From an uncultured Clostridia bacterium (lineage in GTDB: Bacteria; Bacillota; Clostridia; Lachnospirales; CAG-274), in assembly GCA_944384195.1 (NCBI GenBank), contig CALWSK010000002.1:1-64000 (forward strand): DNA of 64,000 bases, given 5' to 3'. Positions within the stretch are counted from its first letter, which is position 1, and each line of letters opens with the position of its first letter. Both the position numbers and the translations under genes were made by a program. Of this stretch, positions 1 through 9,126 are shown in pieces. The notes below the pieces were generated by a model. The model did no database searches. It saw only the letters and a list, made by a program, of their open reading frames with translations, and was not told the DNA's origin.

Positions 1-456
1 AGTTTGATAGAAGAAGATAAAAAAGAAGAAGAAAATATATTAAGTCAAGATGCATTAGATAGTTTGATAGAGGAAGATAAAAAAGAAGAAGAAAATATAT
101 TAAGCCAAGATGCATTAGATAGTTTGATAGAAGAAGATAAAAAAGAAGAAGAAAATATATTAAGTCAAGATGCATTAGATAGTTTGATAGAGGAAGACAA
201 AAAAGAAGAAAAAAATATATTAAGCCAAGATGCATTAGATAGTTTAATAGAAGAAGATAAAAAAGAAGAAGAAAATATATTAAGCCAAGATGCATTAGAT
301 AGTTTAATAGAGGAAGATAAAAAAGAAGAAGAAAATATATTAAGCCAAGATGCATTAGATAGTTTAATAGAGGAAGATAAAAAAGAAGAAGAAAATATAT
401 TAAGTCAAGATGCATTAGATAGTTTAATAGAAGAAGATAAAAAGGAAGAAAAAAAT
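1..456 (+). repeat. 60-bp in-frame tandem repeat, 7 full copies plus a partial eighth
   Basis: Units begin at 1, 61, 121, 181, 241, 301 and 361, with a partial unit from 421 to about 456 that decays into a different charged sequence. Copies differ at only a few positions (gaa/gag, agt/agc, ttg/tta, one gat/gac), and most differences are synonymous. The fourth unit and the partial unit have a Glu-to-Lys change. The array reaches the window edge, so the real copy number is unknown. Each unit encodes 20 residues, so unit gain or loss stays in frame. Confidence 0.97.
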
Positions 457-2184
457 TTAGAAAAAGAAGATTCTATGGAAATTAAAGAAGATATAAATAA
501 TACACAAGAAAATATAGAAGAAGAAACTATGGGTATGGAAGAATTTATGAAGTTTGTAGCAGAAAGTAAAGATAGAAATTCTCATTCCGATACAAAGAGT
601 AAGAAAACTACAATAATAATGTTAAGCACAATTATAGTTTTAATTATATTAATAATTTTGACTATTATATTTTTTACTATTTCTATATCAAAGATAAATA
701 AAATAAATACTGAAAAAGCTATAGAAAATGATAATAACGTGGCAAAATATATTCCAGAAGACGAAAATACTGTTTATTTAGATATGGCAAGAGAAATAGA
801 TGGCGAAAGCATAGTATTAGAAAAAATTCATCTTAATTTAGAAGAATTAACTTTATATTTTAATAATAATATAAATACAAAAAAATATAATATAGTTCTT
901 ACAGATAGTTCTTCAAATTTATATCCTATGGATATAGACTTTACTAGAAATGGTTTTGAGGAAAACTCTACTATATTAAGATTTAAGGCTATAAAAGAAA
1001 ATGTGGAAGGGCTAGTATTAAAATTTGAAAGTTTAGAAACAGGGGATAAAATGGAATTTAATCTAAATTTTGATGCTAAAATAATTCCTAAAGAGGTAAA
1101 ATATATAAATTCTCAAGTGGTTAATAAATTTGATGGATTTAATATAAATATAAATAATGCTATTTTTACAGATAGCTCAAGTAAAATAGACTATAGTATA
1201 GAGCCTAATCAAAATTCTTCCTATAAAATACAACTTGGTTCTGCTACTCAAAAAGACTATATCAAACTAAAACAAGATGGTGTAGAAATAGGTCCTCTTG
1301 GATATAAACCAGTATCATCTTTTATAGATAAAAATCTTTTAGGAAGTATGGAGTTTAAAAATGTTCCTAATCAAAATGGAAATATTATTTTAGAATTTAA
1401 TAATATTTATAAAAGATATGATATAAATAAGATTTTAGCTCAATCAGATATTAATTCTGGTAATATAGTTTATGACTTTGATAATTATAAAATATTTATA
1501 GAAGGAATAAAACTTTTTGGTGATAAATATGTATTAGTAGCTCATGCAGAAGATAAGAATATTCCTATAGGTAATAGATCAGAAAATGTAACACATGTAG
1601 AGCTTAGTTTAAATGTAGAGCTTATAGCTCAAAATGTAGATGGTTCTGAAATTATTATAGCTCCTACAGAGGTTAAATCAGCGAAAATAGGTACAGATAT
1701 GATATTTGAATTAGATGAATCTCAAATGGCAGGTTTATATGGAAAAGATGTGAAAGTAAATATAAAATCAGCTCTTATAAAGTTAAAACCTATACAGATT
1801 CCTTTAAGTTTAGAACGAGGAATGGATAGACCTATAATAGGACATCAGATTATGCAAGAGCAAATAACAAATGCGTTTTCTTCTAGAATGGCTTATAAAC
1901 TTGAGGGAAAAGATATTTCTAAAATAGAAGGATTTTCTAAGCAAGTATTAGATAATAAAAATACTATGAATGAGTATGCTCCTATGGGTAAAATGAAAAA
2001 TCCAAAATATGACCTTCAATTTATTTCTACAAATCTTAATCAAGATAATTTAGAAGCTATAGTACAAGAGGTTTATCAATATGAATTAGATTCACAAGTA
2101 AAAACATTTTATGTTAAACATAAAATAAAAGCTAATTATGTAGAAGGAAATTGGACGATAACATATGATGAAATAATAAGATAA
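1..2184 (+). CDS. Membrane protein with tandem FliM-like (CheY-binding-like) repeats, 5' end cut by window
   Basis: The reading frame is open at base 1, so the true start lies upstream; the TTG at base 4 is inside the repeat and is not a credible start. Counting from that codon, residues 1-150 are 20-residue repeats, each carrying ILSQDALDSLIEE, which aligns with the FliM N-terminal CheY-P-binding peptide (consensus LSQxEIDALL). A charged linker follows, then one hydrophobic segment at about residues 203-231 preceded by lysines, which predicts a cytoplasmic N-terminus. The last 490 residues or so are probably outside the membrane, look beta-rich, and match no domain I know. The gene ends in a terminator shared with the convergent permease gene. 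A link to chemotaxis or the flagellar switch is inferred only from the motif. The C-terminal domain is unidentified. Confidence 0.75.
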   Translation, partial: SLIEEDKKEEENILSQDALDSLIEEDKKEEENILSQDALDSLIEEDKKEEENILSQDALDSLIEEDKKEEKNILSQDALDSLIEEDKKEEENILSQDALDSLIEEDKKEEENILSQDALDSLIEEDKKEEENILSQDALDSLIEEDKKEEKNLEKEDSMEIKEDINNTQENIEEETMGMEEFMKFVAESKDRNSHSDTKSKKTTIIMLSTIIVLIILIILTIIFFTISISKINKINTEKAIENDNNVAKYIPEDENTVYLDMAREIDGESIVLEKIHLNLEELTLYFNNNINTKKYNIVLTDSSSNLYPMDIDFTRNGFEENSTILRFKAIKENVEGLVLKFESLETGDKMEFNLNFDAKIIPKEVKYINSQVVNKFDGFNININNAIFTDSSSKIDYSIEPNQNSSYKIQLGSATQKDYIKLKQDGVEIGPLGYKPVSSFIDKNLLGSMEFKNVPNQNGNIILEFNNIYKRYDINKILAQSDINSGNIVYDFDNYKIFIEGIKLFGDKYVLVAHAEDKNIPIGNRSENVTHVELSLNVELIAQNVDGSEIIIAPTEVKSAKIGTDMIFELDESQMAGLYGKDVKVNIKSALIKLKPIQIPLSLERGMDRPIIGHQIMQEQITNAFSSRMAYKLEGKDISKIEGFSKQVLDNKNTMNEYAPMGKMKNPKYDLQFISTNLNQDNLEAIVQEVYQYELDSQVKTFYVKHKIKANYVEGNWTITYDEIIR

Positions 2185-2191
2185 AATAAAA

Positions 2192-2220
2192 GGTGCTAGA
2201 TTTATCTAGCACCTTTTTTA
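2192..2220. terminator. Bidirectional intrinsic terminator
   Basis: A 9-bp stem GGTGCTAGA / TCTAGCACC with a TTTA loop is followed by a T-run on the + strand and by TTTTATTTTAT on the - strand. It lies between the repeat protein gene and the convergent permease gene, whose stop codon falls in the T-run. Confidence 0.9.
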
Positions 2221-3552
2221 TTGTAATATTAATTTTATAATGAATAGTATAGCTAATATATACATAACTTTTCCTACTTTTTTTGCTTGTCCAGTAAGTA
2301 TTTTTAAAATAACATAGCTTAAAAATCCAAATATTAAACCATCAGCTATGCTATAAGCAAAAGGTATCATTATTATAGTGATAAAAGCTGGAAGACCTTC
2401 TGTATAATCTCCAAAATTTATATTTACAACATTTTCTATCATAAATAAGCCTACTATTATAAGAACTGGAGCAGTAGCAAAAGATGGAATAGTTACAAAT
2501 ATAGGTGAGAATATAAGAGCTAATAAGAATAAAGCTCCAGTTATTATAGAAGTGAGTCCAGTTCTACCACCTTCAGCAACACCAGATGCACTTTCTATAT
2601 ATGTAGTAGTAGTAGAAGTACCAAGCATAGCTCCTGTTGTGGTAGCTATAGCATCTGCTAAAAGAGCTTGTTTTAATTTTGGTAATTTTCCGTCTTTATC
2701 TACAAATTTTGCTTTTTCTGAAACACCAACTAAAGTACCTATAGTGTCAAACATATCTACAAATAGGAAAGCAAAAACAACTATAATAATATCTGTAACT
2801 TTAATTACATTAAAATCTATATGAGAAATAGCAGTAAATAGGTTTATGCTCTCTATAGATGGAGGCATAGACAAAAGTTTATCTGGAATTAGACTAAATT
2901 GTCCTATTTCTGGATTTACTTGATATAGTCCTATAAACTGGCATATTATACCAAGTCCCCAAGTAGCCAAAATACCCCAAAATAATCCACCTTTAACTCT
3001 TTTTATAGTTAAGAAGGTCATAATTATAACCCCAACCATAGTAAGAATAGGCCCTATAGATTTTATATTGCCAAGAGCAACAGCAGTATCTGGGTCTTGT
3101 GTTATAATTCCGGCATTTTGTAGTCCTATAAATGTTATAAAAACACCAAGCCCAACGCTAACAGCATTTTTAAGGTTTTTAGGTATAGCATTAAAAATTG
3201 CTTCTCTTATATTAAAGAAGGAAAAAGATAAGAATACAAGACCTTCTATAAATACTGCTAAAAGAGCGAGTTCCCATCCATATTGTTTAGCTACTGTATA
3301 GGCAAAATAGGCAGTAAGCCCAATACCAGGAGCAAGAGCAAAAGGATAATTAGCAAGAAGAGCCATCATTATACAACCTATAGCACTCGCTATAGCAGTA
3401 GCAGTGAAAATAGCTCCTTTATCCATACCAGTAACACTTAACATATTAGGATTTACTATTAATATATAAGCCATAGTCATAAATGTTGTGATACCTGCAA
3501 ATACTTCTGTAGAAACAGTAGTATTGTTTTCTTTAAGTTTAAATAAATTCAT
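2218..3552 (-). CDS. NCS2 family purine permease (AzgA-like), downstream copy
   Basis: A 444-residue, highly hydrophobic protein of the nucleobase:cation symporter-2 / AzgA type, which imports hypoxanthine, guanine or adenine. The N-terminal region (VNPNMLSVTGMDKGAIF) and the segment NYPFALAPGIGLTAYFAYTV are characteristic of this group, and about 12-14 membrane segments can be seen. The ATG has a good AGGAG site. It lies 24 bases after a close paralogue on the same strand, so the two are almost certainly one transcript from the promoter upstream of the first copy. The exact purine is not readable from sequence. Confidence 0.9.
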   Translation of the reverse strand: MNLFKLKENNTTVSTEVFAGITTFMTMAYILIVNPNMLSVTGMDKGAIFTATAIASAIGCIMMALLANYPFALAPGIGLTAYFAYTVAKQYGWELALLAVFIEGLVFLSFSFFNIREAIFNAIPKNLKNAVSVGLGVFITFIGLQNAGIITQDPDTAVALGNIKSIGPILTMVGVIIMTFLTIKRVKGGLFWGILATWGLGIICQFIGLYQVNPEIGQFSLIPDKLLSMPPSIESINLFTAISHIDFNVIKVTDIIIVVFAFLFVDMFDTIGTLVGVSEKAKFVDKDGKLPKLKQALLADAIATTTGAMLGTSTTTTYIESASGVAEGGRTGLTSIITGALFLLALIFSPIFVTIPSFATAPVLIIVGLFMIENVVNINFGDYTEGLPAFITIIMIPFAYSIADGLIFGFLSYVILKILTGQAKKVGKVMYILAILFIIKLILQ

Positions 3553-3576
3553 TTTAAATTCTCCTATAGACGTTTA

Positions 3577-4908
3577 TTAAAGAGCTAATTTTATAATAAA
3601 TAAAATAGCTAAAATGTACATAACTTTTCCTACTTCTTTACCTTTTCCAGTAAGTAATTTTAAGATAACATAGCTTAAAAATCCGAATATTAGTCCATCT
3701 GCTATGCTATATGCAAATGGCATCATTATTATAGTAATAAAAGCTGGTAATCCTTCTGTATAATCACTAAAGTTTATATTTACAACATTTTCTATCATAA
3801 ATAGTCCAACAACTATAAGGACTGGTGCAGTAGCAAAAGATGGAATAGTTATAAATATAGGGGAAAATATAAGTGCGCATAAGAACAATAAACCAGTAAC
3901 TACTGAAGTAAGACCAGTTCTACCACCTTCAGCAACACCAGATGCACTTTCAACATAAGTAGTTGTAGTGGAAGCTCCAAGCACGGCTCCAGCAGAAGTA
4001 GCTATGGCATCTGCCAAAAGAGCTTGTTTTAATTTTGGTAAATTTCCGTTTTTATCAATAAAGTTTGCTTTCTCAGATACGCCTATTAAAGTACCTATAG
4101 TGTTAAACATATCTACAAATAGAAATGCAAAAACTACGATAATAATATTAGCAAATTTAGTAAAATTAAAATCTATATTTTGAATAGCAGAAAAAAGAGT
4201 TATATCTTTTATAGATGGGGGCATAGAAATTATGTTATTTGGTATTAAGTCAAATTGTCCTATATCTGGATTTACTTGGTATAAACCAGTAAGTTGACAT
4301 ATTATACCTACTCCCCAAGTGGCTAAAATACCCCAAAATAGAGCCCCCTTAACTTTCTTTACTATTAAGAAGACTATAAATATAACGCCTATCATAGCAA
4401 GCAAAGGTCCTACAGACTTTATATTGCCAAGAGTAACGGCAGTATCAGGGTCTTTTATGATTATACCGGCATTTTGTAGTCCTATAAATGTTATAAAAAC
4501 ACCAAGCCCAACACTAACAGAATTTTTAAGATTTTTAGGTATAGCATTAAAGATTGCTTCTCTAATGCTAAAAAATGAAAAGGCGATAAAAACAAGACCT
4601 TCTATAAATACTGCCAATAAAGCAACTTCCCAGCCATATTCTTTAGCCACCGTATATGCAAAATATGCATTAAGACCCATACCAGGAGCAAGAGCAAAAG
4701 GGTAGTTAGAAAGAAGAGCCATAAGTAGACAACCTATACAAGAAGCCAAGGCTGTTGATGAAAAGATAGCCCCTTTATCCATACCGGTAACACTTAGAAT
4801 ATTAGGATTTACAACTAGGATATAAGCCATAGTCATAAATGTTGTTATTCCAGCAAAGATTTCGGTAGAAAGGGTTGTTTTGTTTTCTTTAAGTTTAAAT
4901 AAGTCCAT
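3577..4908 (-). CDS. NCS2 family purine permease (AzgA-like), upstream copy
   Basis: Paralogue of the permease just downstream, nearly co-linear with it and mostly identical in long blocks such as VSVGLGVFITFIGLQNAGII. I chose the ATG at 4908 (MDLFKLKEN), which aligns with the start of its partner (MNLFKLKEN) and has AGGAGA eight bases upstream. The ORF could be extended to 4962, but that adds an unconserved 18-residue leader with no ribosome binding site. First gene of the pair. I looked for a purine riboswitch upstream and did not find its conserved core. Confidence 0.9.
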   Translation of the reverse strand: MDLFKLKENKTTLSTEIFAGITTFMTMAYILVVNPNILSVTGMDKGAIFSSTALASCIGCLLMALLSNYPFALAPGMGLNAYFAYTVAKEYGWEVALLAVFIEGLVFIAFSFFSIREAIFNAIPKNLKNSVSVGLGVFITFIGLQNAGIIIKDPDTAVTLGNIKSVGPLLAMIGVIFIVFLIVKKVKGALFWGILATWGVGIICQLTGLYQVNPDIGQFDLIPNNIISMPPSIKDITLFSAIQNIDFNFTKFANIIIVVFAFLFVDMFNTIGTLIGVSEKANFIDKNGNLPKLKQALLADAIATSAGAVLGASTTTTYVESASGVAEGGRTGLTSVVTGLLFLCALIFSPIFITIPSFATAPVLIVVGLFMIENVVNINFSDYTEGLPAFITIIMMPFAYSIADGLIFGFLSYVILKLLTGKGKEVGKVMYILAILFIIKLAL

Positions 4909-4952
4909 TTGAAAATCTCCTAAATATAAATAACTAATATTAGTATGAGATA

Positions 4953-4982
4953 AATATATCAAATTTTCAAATATATTGTCAA
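4953..4982 (-). promoter_or_regulatory. Sigma-A-type promoter of the permease pair
   Basis: On the - strand TTGACA (4982-4977) is followed after 18 bases by TATATT (4958-4953), about 45 bases upstream of the first permease ATG. Confidence 0.6.
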
Positions 4983-5057
4983 GTATACTCTATTAATAGA
5001 ATGTATAAAATATTTAAATATTACAAAGATATTCATAATATATAGTTATAATTATAT

Positions 5058-5083
5058 AAAGGCTTGTAGAAAATCTACAAGCC
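5058..5083 (-). terminator. Intrinsic terminator ending the zapA-U32-ftsW cluster
   Basis: On the - strand AAAGGCTTGTAGA pairs with TCTACAAGCCTTT across a three-base loop, followed by a short T/A-rich tail. The stop codon (TAG) of the small PBP remnant lies in the left arm of the stem. Confidence 0.75.
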
Positions 5084-5239
5084 TTTATGGTTTGAAATGG
5101 TTATTTGTTCTAATCTTGGATTATTTGGATTTAGTTTAATTTTGTTAGCTTCTACAAAATTTAAGATAAGAATATATAAAATAAGAATTGAGAACAAACT
5201 AAGATAAAATAAAAAAACTTTTTTTATATTAGAACGCAT
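5075..5239 (-). pseudogene. Truncated penicillin-binding protein, N-terminus only (54 residues)
   Basis: A short ORF starting 9 bases after the ftsW stop, with an AAGGTGAT ribosome binding site that overlaps that stop. It encodes a short basic N-terminus (MRSNIKKVF), one membrane helix, then LNPNNPRLEQ. This matches the start of PbpA/FtsI-type transpeptidases, where a membrane anchor is followed by an N-P-x-N-x-R motif and then the RGxIxDRNG segment. Here the protein stops right after that motif, inside a terminator stem, so the dimerisation and transpeptidase domains are missing. SEDS genes are usually followed by their cognate class B PBP, which supports a deletion remnant. It could instead be a genuine small anchor protein. 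Confidence 0.6.
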
Positions 5240-5248
5240 AAAATCACC

Positions 5249-6571
5249 TTAATCTTTCTTATTTTTTACATTATGGATAGTTACCCATTGCAAAATACCT
5301 ATTGTAACAAAGCTCATTATTATAGAAGTACCACCATAACTTACAAAAGGCAAGGTAACTCCAGTAAGAGGAATTAGCTTTGTAACACCGCCTATTATTA
5401 AAAATGTTTGAAAGCAAAGTAAACTAGTCATACCAGATGATAAAATTATAAGAAATCTATTTTGTGTATTTAATGAAATTCTTACACAACCATAAAATAT
5501 CATAATAAAAATAAGAATTAATCCTATTGCAAAAAATATTCCAAATTCTTCGCATATAGCAGAAAATATCATATCTCTTTCTACTATAGGAATTTTATTT
5601 GGCATACCTTGTCCTAAACCGCTTCCCATAGCTCCAAAGGAACATATAGCAAAAAGAGATTGTGCTATTTGATAACCTTTATTATTTATATCGCTCCAAG
5701 GGTCTATCCAAGTTTTAAACCTTATTCTAACATGATTAAACATTTTGTATCCAAGATAAGAGCTAAATATTCCTAGTATAGCTCCAGCCCAAATAATCCA
5801 CATTTTAGAAAATGATATATATATTATAACTAAATAAGTCATAGAAAAAATAAGAGCACTTCCAAGGTCTGTTTGAAATACTAAGCAAATAATAAATAGC
5901 ATGGACATAAGACTTGGAAAGATTAAGTCTCTAAGCCTTAGATTTTCTTTACAAAAGCTAGATGCTAAATAAAATATAAACAAAAGTTTTACAAGTTCTG
6001 ATGGTTGGAATGTAAAGCCTTTTATAGTTAACCAGTTTTTAGCTCCTCCATTTTCTTTTCCTAAAAGTAATGTAGCAAGAAGTAAAGATAATCCTACAAA
6101 AAGATAAAAATACTGAAAAATATCTAATTTTGGTAATATATTTAGTAAAATAGGTATGCAAAGGCAAATTCCATATCCAAGAACAAACCATACAAATTGC
6201 CTTTTAGCTAATTCTGGATTTAATCTATATAACATAACTATACCTATAGATAATAAGAAAAATATTCCATTCCAAAGAAGATGAGAGCTATTTTTGTATA
6301 TTTTACAAGATATAAAATTACCTATAGTTATAAAAGTTATTACTAAAAAGAAAAAATCAATATTTTTATATTGTTTATTACTATAAAAAAGTATAGAAAA
6401 ACAAGAAATAATAAACAAAAATATTATTATTCTTTGAATAGATATAAATAATTTTATTTTTTTAAAAAATATATTTTTTTCTCCGAGACAAACAAAAAAG
6501 CCAAACAATAAAAACAATGTCATATATATAAAAAATATATACCTTGAAATGTTTATAATTGTATTATACAT
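5249..6571 (-). CDS. FtsW/RodA/SpoVE family (SEDS) peptidoglycan glycosyltransferase
   Basis: A 440-residue polytopic SEDS protein that polymerises lipid II into glycan strands at the membrane. The SEDS signature is visible: GGAKNWLTIKGFTFQPSELVK about residues 170-190, then IDPWSDINNKGYQ, and near the end LTGVTLPFVSYGGTS. Nine bases separate it from the U32 gene upstream, and its stop is coupled to the PBP remnant downstream. SEDS enzymes need a class B PBP partner. The one expected here is truncated, so the partner must be encoded elsewhere. FtsW, RodA and SpoVE roles cannot be told apart from sequence alone. Confidence 0.9.
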   Translation of the reverse strand: MYNTIINISRYIFFIYMTLFLLFGFFVCLGEKNIFFKKIKLFISIQRIIIFLFIISCFSILFYSNKQYKNIDFFFLVITFITIGNFISCKIYKNSSHLLWNGIFFLLSIGIVMLYRLNPELAKRQFVWFVLGYGICLCIPILLNILPKLDIFQYFYLFVGLSLLLATLLLGKENGGAKNWLTIKGFTFQPSELVKLLFIFYLASSFCKENLRLRDLIFPSLMSMLFIICLVFQTDLGSALIFSMTYLVIIYISFSKMWIIWAGAILGIFSSYLGYKMFNHVRIRFKTWIDPWSDINNKGYQIAQSLFAICSFGAMGSGLGQGMPNKIPIVERDMIFSAICEEFGIFFAIGLILIFIMIFYGCVRISLNTQNRFLIILSSGMTSLLCFQTFLIIGGVTKLIPLTGVTLPFVSYGGTSIIMSFVTIGILQWVTIHNVKNKKD

Positions 6572-6580
6572 AAAATTCTC

Positions 6581-8959
6581 CTATAAAACACCTCTAAAGA
6601 AATGTCCATTAGTATATTCTAAATCTTTAAAAGGTGTATCTTTTATATTTATATTAATCTTATCTATTAAAACTTTTTTATGAAGATTTATAAGATTTAA
6701 AATTTCATTATAGTCTTCGTCCACAAAAGATAGACGAAATGCTTCTGTTTTTAGTTTATTTATTTCCTTTTTATTTAATGTGAATATAGGGGCTTTATTT
6801 AATATAGTGGTAGTACAATTATAGCAATCATTTTTTATAGGGAAAAGAGTATTTGTTCTATCTTTTAGATAAAACCCATCACATTTATGTCTTAGTTTAC
6901 AAAATCTATTATTCCCTTTTTCCGATACAAATAAACCAACTGGGCATTGGTGAGTTGTCATAAGAGGGAGCTTGCCATATATAAATACTTCTGCATTTTT
7001 TGAAGAAAGGGCATTAAGCTCGGTAAAGTTAAGCTCTGGGGATAGAGTAACTTTATCAAATAAAGTATTTAAAAATGATAAAGAGGCATTATTAAATATA
7101 TTAAAAGTATAATCTGCTACAATTTTTTTAGTTGTGTTAAGATTTATATAATTTCTTAGTAAATAACCATCTATGTTAGATTTTTCTAAAATATTCAGCA
7201 TTTTATAAAAATCATCTCTCATAGGTTTTCTAAGAATCCAAAGTAAAGCTACAAATATTTCTATATTATTTTTGTGAGCTTTTTCTATAAAATAGTCAAG
7301 TTCATCTAAAGTTTTAGGAGATAGCTCAATATATATTCTTTTTATGTGTGAAGAATTTACACAAGCATCAAATTGACTTTTATTTTGAACAAGGGCAGTT
7401 AAGTATTGCTTTGTAGCTATTTCTATTTTTGGATTATATATTGCAGAAATTTTTTCTTTTTCATAAGATTTTTTTATCTTTTCTTCTAATAGGGATATGG
7501 CCTCTCTTTTTATACTGTTTATAGAACTAATAGGCATATAAATATCGTCGTCTATGTCAACGCTAGTAAAGTTTAGAGAAAAAGGAGTATCGCCAGTTTT
7601 AGAAAGTCTAGATATAAGCTCATCTTTAGATATAGATGCATTTTTAGCTTTTTCTACTATAGCTCCACTTAAACTAACACAAGCTTTGTTTGTTTCTAAA
7701 GTTAGGACTATGTTATTATCTATTTTAGCAGATACTTTTGCATTTACATTTAATTTTCTTGTAGGCTTTTCGTAAGATTTTTTTAGCTTTCTATCTAAAG
7801 CCTTGTCAAAAGAGCGAAAAACTAAGTCGCCTTTTGATATTGCTCCATCTATAGTTACTACTATGGTTTCATTTGCCATAGATGTTTTAGATATGTTAGT
7901 TCCACAATGAGGTTTTGTTTTTGTCCAAATTTCTATACCATCACCGGCTGTAGTAGGTTCTTGTAGAAATATTTCACATTTTTTTGTTTTTTTGTTATAA
8001 GATTTTACAAAACCTATTTTAAGTCCGCTACTTTTAGGAGAAGGGCTTATCATAGATGGTGATGACCAAGTTTTATAATAACCTGTTATAGATCCACCGC
8101 CTCTATTAAATATTTGAGTTATATTTTTAAAATCTTGCTCTTCTATATTAGAAAAGTTATTATCTTCTGCTTTATCTATATATTTTCTATAAGTAGATAT
8201 AACTTGGGCTACATATTCTGGGTTTTTCATTCTACCTTCTACTTTAAATGTATGAATACCAGAATTTACAAGCTCATCTATTATAGGTAAAGTTGAGGTA
8301 TCTCTTGGGGAGAGAAGATAGTTGTTTGCATAGATTTTATTATCTTTTATTAGTTTATATTCCATACGGCAAGGTTGTGCACATCTTCCACGGTTTCCGC
8401 TACGCTCACCTATAAGACTGCTCATAAGGCAACGCCCAGAATATGATACGCATATTGCCCCGTGTACAAAAGCTTCTATTTCTATATTTACATTATTTGT
8501 TATTTCTTTTATTTCTTCTAAAGATAGCTCACGGCTTAAAACAACTCTTTTAAAGCCGAGCTCTTTTAAAAATTTAACACCTTCTATATTATGGATAGTC
8601 ATTTGAGTACTACTATGAAGGGCAATATCAAAATGTTTTTTTATAAGACTAAATATACCTATATCTTGAATTATAAGAGCATCTATACCATAAAAATACA
8701 TAGTTGATACAAAATCTAATACGTTTTGTATTTCATCTTCCTTATATAAAATATTTAAAGTTAGATTTACTTTTACGCCTCTTACATGACAATAGTCTAT
8801 TATATGTTTTAGCTCTTCATTTGTGAAGTTTTTAGCGCTTTGTCTTGCGTTAAAGTCTTTTCCACCAAGATATATAGCATCACATCCATTATTTACTGCT
8901 GATACCATACTTTCCATAGAACCTACGGGAGCTAAAAGTTCAATCTTTTTTTTATTCAA
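6581..8959 (-). CDS. U32 family peptidase-like RNA hydroxylation protein (RlhA/TrhP type)
   Basis: About 792 residues. The U32 signature is present (AFVHGAICVSYSGRCLMSS about residues 165-185), with GNRGRCAQPCR just after it supplying further cysteines. In characterised members (RlhA, TrhO/TrhP group) these cysteines belong to an iron-sulfur site used for C5-hydroxylation of cytidine or uridine in rRNA or tRNA. The long form with a middle insert resembles the RlhA/DUF3656 architecture. A second U32-like region with cysteines (HQCPVG, CKLRHKC, CYNC) lies near residues 665-715. I chose the TTG at 8959 because AGGTG sits six bases upstream; the GTG at 8968 is part of that site. It is in one run with zapA and ftsW. 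Confidence 0.85.
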   Translation of the reverse strand: MNKKKIELLAPVGSMESMVSAVNNGCDAIYLGGKDFNARQSAKNFTNEELKHIIDYCHVRGVKVNLTLNILYKEDEIQNVLDFVSTMYFYGIDALIIQDIGIFSLIKKHFDIALHSSTQMTIHNIEGVKFLKELGFKRVVLSRELSLEEIKEITNNVNIEIEAFVHGAICVSYSGRCLMSSLIGERSGNRGRCAQPCRMEYKLIKDNKIYANNYLLSPRDTSTLPIIDELVNSGIHTFKVEGRMKNPEYVAQVISTYRKYIDKAEDNNFSNIEEQDFKNITQIFNRGGGSITGYYKTWSSPSMISPSPKSSGLKIGFVKSYNKKTKKCEIFLQEPTTAGDGIEIWTKTKPHCGTNISKTSMANETIVVTIDGAISKGDLVFRSFDKALDRKLKKSYEKPTRKLNVNAKVSAKIDNNIVLTLETNKACVSLSGAIVEKAKNASISKDELISRLSKTGDTPFSLNFTSVDIDDDIYMPISSINSIKREAISLLEEKIKKSYEKEKISAIYNPKIEIATKQYLTALVQNKSQFDACVNSSHIKRIYIELSPKTLDELDYFIEKAHKNNIEIFVALLWILRKPMRDDFYKMLNILEKSNIDGYLLRNYINLNTTKKIVADYTFNIFNNASLSFLNTLFDKVTLSPELNFTELNALSSKNAEVFIYGKLPLMTTHQCPVGLFVSEKGNNRFCKLRHKCDGFYLKDRTNTLFPIKNDCYNCTTTILNKAPIFTLNKKEINKLKTEAFRLSFVDEDYNEILNLINLHKKVLIDKININIKDTPFKDLEYTNGHFFRGVL

Positions 8960-9126
8960 AATATTCACCTAATTTCTAAAATAAAATTTGTTAAAGTTAT
9001 AGACAAATTATACAAATTTTGATAGTATATATATATAAGATAAATAAAATTTAAATATCTTATTTATAAAACTGTACAATTCATATTAATATTTGTACCT
9101 TATATTTGTTTATATATTACATAAGA

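Noticed and set aside
1..456. CRISPR-like array
   Set aside because: The 60-bp units are continuous, coding in frame and have no distinct spacers.
4909..5057. Possible purine riboswitch before the NCS2 permeases
   Set aside because: I looked for the conserved loops and core of the purine aptamer on the minus strand and did not find them; only a promoter is visible.
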